Shown piece after piece: positions 58,921-64,000 of a stretch of 64,000 nt of DNA; within the stretch, counting starts at the first letter, position 1; every line of letters begins with the position of its first letter. The notes below the pieces were generated by a model. That model made no database searches, was not told the origin of the DNA, and was given only the letters and a program-made list of their open reading frames with translations. The translations under genes and the position numbers were made by a program. This DNA comes from Nectonema munidae (taxonomy: Eukaryota; Nematomorpha; Nectonematoida; Nectonematidae), in NCBI GenBank assembly GCA_030549495.1, contig JAUIRK010001051.1, positions 62,001 to 126,000 on the forward strand, written 5' to 3'.

Positions 58921-59680
58921 AGATAATAAAAAACATAACAAAACTTGTTGATAAGTAGGAAGCCACGATCCAGTCATTTGCAGGGGCTGAACAGATGGGG
59001 ATTAGCAGAAATTTTTTTTATGATTTTGAACTTCTTGTCTTCATTTTTTAGATTGAATAGGAAAAATATAAATAAATCATAGCACTGAATGTTAATGATG
59101 ATGTAAGACTTATATTATCAACGCTAAATTTTATATTTATGTTTGTTACTTATTATCTTAGCTATATTTTTCAAAAGTTGAGCTTCTAAAATTATTTTTT
59201 TTTTCATTTTTTAGGGCGTTTGATGCACGCTAGCATACATTCAAGAAACGCCTTAATTTTTTTCTGGAAGGACAGAAATGTTAATATTTGATTGGTCGAA
59301 ATCCCTACTTTACACCTGTCATTTACAAATTAACGTTAATTGTAAGTATACCACACCGTTTTATGAGATATTCAAGGCTTATTCCTTAAATTATGTTATG
59401 TTATCTTAAGGCGTAAATAATGATCAATTATTATCTATTTGCCGTATTTAAATCTGAAAATTTTTAATGATTTTCTTTTGAACGTTTCTAAATATATCAT
59501 AGATTTGTTAAAAAATGTAATTCTAGAGCAAACATTTTGGTTGACTCATAAATTAAGATTACTTAGTTGGTGTTATAATTTTCAGTAGCTTTTTTTCAGA
59601 AATTATTGACGTAAAAAAAGGATATTATAAAATACTTTAAAAGATTGCTTACTTTTTCCCATCAAATTCATAAATCATTT
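58921..59680. other. AT-rich, no gene seen
   Basis: No supportable feature. Confidence 0.4.
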
Positions 59681-59768
59681 TGGTCTTGGGTTCGATCCCG
59701 CATCAAGCGTACTTTCTTCATAGTTCGATAGAAGCGGCGAAAGGGTGCCTTCTCGATGAAATACCTTT
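59681..59768 (+). mobile_element. tRNA-derived SINE, 5'-truncated copy
   Basis: TCTTGGGTTCGATCCCGCAT with AAGCG, then TAGTTCGATAGAAGCGGCGA and GGGTGCCTTCTCGATGAAAT. The A-box side is missing. Confidence 0.65.
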
Positions 59769-60070
59769 AGCGTTTACCTAAATAAAATAAAGAATTTCTA
59801 ACTTCATCATTCATCGAAGAGCACATTTTATGGGCAAGCATTTATAAAATGAAGAATATTTTATTTATAAGCCGAAAGTTTCATTCGCTTCTAATATATT
59901 ATGAATTCTAATGTCCACAATCATAAGAGTCATGCATATGGCAATGCATACACTTGGCATAAAGGTTTTGATTAATATAATAGCATAACCCAGAGTTTTC
60001 CAAAAATTTTAGGAAGGTATATATAAAATTCTTCAAAAAAGTTAGTGCAAAATTATATGAAAGCAAAACA

Positions 60071-60165
60071 AATGAATGAATGAATGAATGAATGAATGAA
60101 TGAATGAATGAATGAATGAATGAATGAATGAATGAATGAATGAATGAATGAATGAATGAATGAAA
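60071..60165. repeat. (TGAA)n microsatellite
   Basis: About 23 near-perfect tetranucleotide copies. Confidence 0.95.
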
Positions 60166-60514
60166 AAGATTTATTCTCAAGCTTAACTCTACAAAAAAAG
60201 TTTAAGTAAGGTGTGAAAAAAAGTTTCAATGCCTGGCCTTAAATTTTACACTCTTTTGAACATTGCGTAGGCGCATTGAAAGTAATTTCTTTTTAGATAA
60301 TTTTTAATAACTATTTTTTTAATTTATTGTTTCTAATCATATAAATAGTGAACTATTTAAAGTATTGTTTATCTAAAATATATGCTTGGATATGTGGCAA
60401 AATTATTTCATTAATCAAAGAAAAAAAGTCTAAAACTAAATTTAAAGTTGTGGAAATCTCATTTACATTATACTTTAGTGATAACATTATATTTTTATGC
60501 TTTGAATAACATAA

Positions 60515-60682
60515 TTGAAAAAGTAAATTCATAAGTAAAATGTCTTTATTCAAATAAAATTTTTGGGAGAATAATAAATTTAAATTTTCAACGGGCCTTC
60601 AACTACTCCGAAAAATCTATTATCTCCGAAATTTTTTATTTGAATAAGAACATTTTACTTCTGGATTTACTTTTTATAATTT
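60515..60682. repeat. Inverted repeat with arms of about 45 bp
   Basis: AAGTAAAATGTCTTTATTCA with AATAAAA on the left, and TTTTATTTGAATAAGAACAT with TTTACTT on the right, around a 65-bp centre. A hairpin or small foldback element. Confidence 0.7.
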
Positions 60683-60844
60683 CCAGGTTCTTTCTCAAAT
60701 TAAATAGAGGCGGAACAAAGTGGGAAGGAGACTCTTTTTGAAGAATAGTGTAATTCTGTACACCATTCTACTCCTTTTCTATGTCTATAGAATGACAAAA
60801 ATGAAAACAAACTACACCTGCACACCTATTAAATTCGTTTTATT

Positions 60845-61690
60845 GCTTCATCAAAACGCGCAAAATATAGAAACAAAGTGATGACGAAAATTCAATGTTT
60901 ACTTCCAGTCTAGACATTTTACCCTCACACGTGAAATCGCAAACTTATTTAGTCAGACTTCTGAAGTTTTCTTAGGTCGCGTTATTTCAATGAAAAGAGG
61001 GCAAAGCATTGAAAAGAAGTGAGGAAGTTAAATTCAAATGTTTACTTTCCAACGAGACGCATTTTACTGCACAGGTGAAGACTTATTTAGTCAGCCTTCT
61101 GTTAAAAGTTTTCGTATTTTCAGATGTGTGATGCTTCTCTTTGAACGAAATCAGGTTTGCTTCAACGAAAAGGTGCGCAAAATATGGAAAGAAAGTGATG
61201 ACGTTAAATTCAAATGTTTACTTTGTAACGAGACATTTTAAATAAAAGTCTATGTTACAACGCAAAATGTTATTTAGTCGATCTTCTGAAAAATCATTCT
61301 TTCCTTTGTCTCTCCTCTCTAAGATTATTCAGATGCTCAGCTCAAAGGTATTTTTATGCTTTAAACCCTATCTTCTTCCTATTTTATCAATACAGTTTAA
61401 CTAAATGTATACCAATACGACTTTTTCTATGTTAAATTATATGTCCCTTTGAAGTAATTAATATAAGTTAGAGTAATTCTTGTATCTATTCTCCACGAAA
61501 ATTTGGACTGTGTTGTAGTTTTGTTATACCCATGTGATCATACTTTGAAAATGACTTATGGGTTTTCATTTTCTTTTTAGATTTTGGTCTGCTTCCTTCT
61601 TTTGACGTTGCTCTCAAGTATCTTATTTGCTATTTTTATCTGTTTTTAAAATGTTCATTCAAAGTGAATCTGTGACACGAATGCATGCAC
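60845..61690 (+). repeat. Dispersed repeat, second copy of the 176-bp family
   Basis: Matches 18830-19858, with fewer complete 176-bp units (GATGTGTGATGCTTC at 61123). An open frame at 61038-61241 is only this repeat read in one phase. Confidence 0.8.
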
Positions 61691-63484
61691 ACATTATATG
61701 GGCCTTTATACAAAAGATAAAATATCCAAATATAATTGGACTATTTCATTCCCACATTCATCTGTTTTTACTGTTATAATTGTAAAGTAGCTGTGGGAAC
61801 GATTCATAGGTGCAAAACAATTCATAGGGGCCATAAACTACACTTTTTAATTGGGTCATTGCAATAAATGGAATTTAATTAACTATAAAAATTCAAACTT
61901 GGTTTGATTTCTATTTGTTCGAAACGAGTAAATATAATTTCGTTAATATAAGTACAGAAACTTTTAAAACTAAGTTTAAGGCCAAATTTATAACTGCTAA
62001 AATTTAATCCATTTTTTCATTTTTTCTAAACTCCTTGAAACTAATCGAATTTTCAAAATGTTTATTGAAAATAATTGTAATAGTTACAAATTAAGTCGTA
62101 AGTTTCGGGACAGTAAACCTTACTAATTTATCTTAGTAGATTTTACTAATTAAATTAGTAGAAAAAGTAACTATAATAGTAACCACGTAGTAGTAATTAC
62201 TAATTCATTAGTAGAACTTTTCAGACCAAATAACGAACTAATACCTATAATAATTAAAAGCTCAACAAATTTATTGCAAACAATTAAAAGAATTAGAACA
62301 TGCAGATTGTACTTCATGTAATGTCAAAAACTCAAATAAAAGCAATATTAAAATGATAAAAAAAACGTGCACATATGGGTTCTAATTTTATATAATACAT
62401 TGAGAATTTTCCCATTTATAGTTTTATCTTTTAGGCCTAAAAAGATATTCTGTATAAACAACATAGTATTATTTATAGCTTTTGGATAAAATAAATTGAA
62501 TGCATATAGATACATATCAGCATTAGGAATATCTGACAACAATCTCTGGAATTCAAAGATTATCTGAAATTAATGATAAATATTTAAATGTTTTATGATT
62601 ATATTTCAAATGATACCTGTTTCTCATCTTTAAGAAAAGGATATTTAGATTCATTTGTTGTGATGCCATTAACTTTATGGGTACTGATCTCCAAATATAT
62701 CAACAAAACGCACAGGATACTTTAAACATTAAAAATGCATAAAACGAAAATGTTCATTTTTGCTGATTCTGTAAGCTAACATGGGATTGGAAATTATATA
62801 ACGAGTCAAGAACTGTGTGTCTTAGCCATTTAACGTGTTTTGGTGTACAGAATTTGCACATAAGAATTTTGAATATCTATAGCAAAAATATTTTCTAACA
62901 CGATAGCAGAACTTCATAAATCAAATGTTCTTTCATTTGCATTTTAATATTGATAAATAATAATATACTAAATTCTATGAATTCCCTATATATATATATC
63001 ATTAAATTCATCAATATTTAGGTGTACAAAATGTAAACATTCCTGTTTGTCTTCATGATTTTTTCCCTGATTGACATCCAAAATATTTCAAAGCCATCTT
63101 CTATCATATATTGTATGATACGAAAATTTGAAAACACATATATGTTTACTTTCAAAAATAGTAAAAGAAGGCTTCTTAAATATAAAAATGTTTGGATAAA
63201 ATAAGTATTAATTTGCTTTTAAAAAAGTGTGCCAATTTATAAGAAATGTTTTGCTAAGCACATGTGTACATTTTGCTTACGCCTAAGGCACCACTATAAG
63301 ACTCCAAGGCAAATGAGAACTAAAGAATTGAAATTATGAGAAAGACGACAAGGTATAGACGAGGGGTGAGAGTGTAGAGGGGAAATCGTTTCTTTCACCA
63401 TTGATGTGGAAATCGTTTATGTTGAAAACTAAATAAAACCATGAAGAAGGAATGTAATTGGGGCTGTGCGAATGGAACAAACTG
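61691..63484. other. AT-rich, no gene seen
   Basis: At 62105-62220 TACTAAT and ATTAGTA alternate many times, giving several small hairpins. Otherwise nothing recognised. Confidence 0.4.
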
Positions 63485-63698
63485 TTATTCCTTTGATATG
63501 CTAAAGATCAGTTCAAAGGTCCAGATTTGGAGGGAAGAGTCTTCAAGAGCAGTCCTTCCTGAAAAATCTGCTACTTTGATTCCAGACAGTTCATCATCCT
63601 TCACGCCATCACCTTTAAGCATTCTTTCTTTTTCTTTCGCCCTATTAAGTTCAAAAACATTTCCATCTGTAGTACGGCAGGGTTTAAAATCAATCTTT
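63485..63698 (-). CDS. Possible terminal exon of a - strand gene
   Basis: On the - strand, after TTTCTTTAATCTGTAG, 70 codons are open to a stop at 63487-63485. The composition is rich in Lys, Asp and Glu: IDFKPCRTTDGNVFELNRAK, EKERMLKGDGVKDDELSG and IKVADFSGRTALEDSS. The opposite strand is also open but reads Ser/Leu/Pro-rich, typical of an antisense shadow. GC is above the local average. No family recognised; upstream exons would lie right of the window. Confidence 0.35.
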
Positions 63699-63753
63699 CT
63701 ACAGATTAAAGAAAAAATCTAAATTACAGATTTAGAAAAAAAATTGTTATGTT

Positions 63754-63790
63754 AAGGCGCAAACCTAACAATTTTAACAGGCCGACAATT
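63754..63790 (+). repeat. Short dispersed repeat end
   Basis: AAGGCGCAAACCTA and GCCGACAATT lie 13 bp apart. The same two words occur near 52.8-52.93 kb, the second one inverted there. Probably the end of a MITE family. Confidence 0.35.
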
Positions 63791-64000
63791 TATTCTTATT
63801 AGTTATTGTAAATTTGGTAATCGTGTCTTGTTTTCACCATTTTTAAATGAAAAATTCTAAAAAAATCTTTACCCTATTCATTCCAAATAAACACTAGCAT
63901 TTAATCCAATTAATTGTGGAAATAGAAAATTGTGTGAACTCAAATGGCAAAATGTGAATTAATTCCTTGAAAACTATTTATTTTCTCTTTTATGCCTTCT

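Noticed and set aside
59908-60180. 90-codon frame on the - strand
   Set aside because: Its core is the TGAA microsatellite read as a Ser-Phe-Ile-His repeat.
1-64000. CRISPR array, bacterial operon, rRNA, LTR element or Polinton
   Set aside because: None of the needed signatures was seen. The tandem arrays have no unique spacers, and the only reverse transcriptase is of LINE type with no flanking long direct repeats.

Overview
This looks like a window from a metazoan nuclear genome. It is strongly AT-rich, its genes are split by GT-AG introns, and it is crowded with eukaryotic repeats: hAT and piggyBac DNA transposons, a Jockey/CR1-type LINE, tRNA-derived SINEs, small TTAA-flanked MITEs, microsatellites and a minisatellite. 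An arthropod, perhaps a crustacean such as a copepod, is my best guess. That is inference from repeat content and one gene family, not a database result.

Host genes. The clearest gene is on the + strand at 2571-12088. Six exons join in frame (2190 nt, 729 codons plus stop) into a tamalin/CYTIP-type scaffold protein: a PDZ domain spread over four exons, a short charged helix, then a long Ser/Asn-rich tail in one 1685-nt exon. Its 5' end was not found. From 20.27 to 31.68 kb there is a second + strand exon series. It consists of a 27-nt microexon, three copies of a 36-nt microexon and a terminal exon, all with phase-1 junctions. The three 36-nt microexons lie in three consecutive copies of a roughly 2.4-kb tandem segmental duplication (20592-31045). 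If spliced, each copy adds 12 residues to a short basic C-terminal tail. A possible terminal exon on the - strand lies at 63485-63698. Unidentified or decayed coding pieces occur at 38.3 and 44.3-45.1 kb.

Mobile elements. There is a hAT transposase scrap near the left edge (616-988). Three small TTAA-flanked MITEs lie in an intron (3.3-3.8 kb). A nearly complete piggyBac (27710-30602) with perfect TIRs and TTAA duplication sits inside the third segmental unit, and the two sister units keep the empty site. A hAT MITE occurs at 41.7 kb. A LINE on the - strand (about 46.6-51.2 kb) has ORF1 zinc knuckles, an APE-type endonuclease and a reverse transcriptase. A decayed hAT of the ZBED5/Buster type (53206-56949, exact 8-bp TSD) carries a nested MITE. 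A transposase-like fossil of unnamed family is at 57.75-58.9 kb. No retrovirus, LTR element, Polinton or toxin remnant was recognised.

Tandem and dispersed repeats. A 21-bp minisatellite of about 72 copies (15492-16999) stays open in most frames on both strands because 21 is a multiple of three. Inverted, diverged copies lie 1.1 kb downstream. There are 28-bp, 163-bp and 176-bp tandem arrays at 17.4-19.4 kb, and the 176-bp family recurs at 60.8-61.7 kb. Between these features the DNA is AT-rich with no supportable gene.
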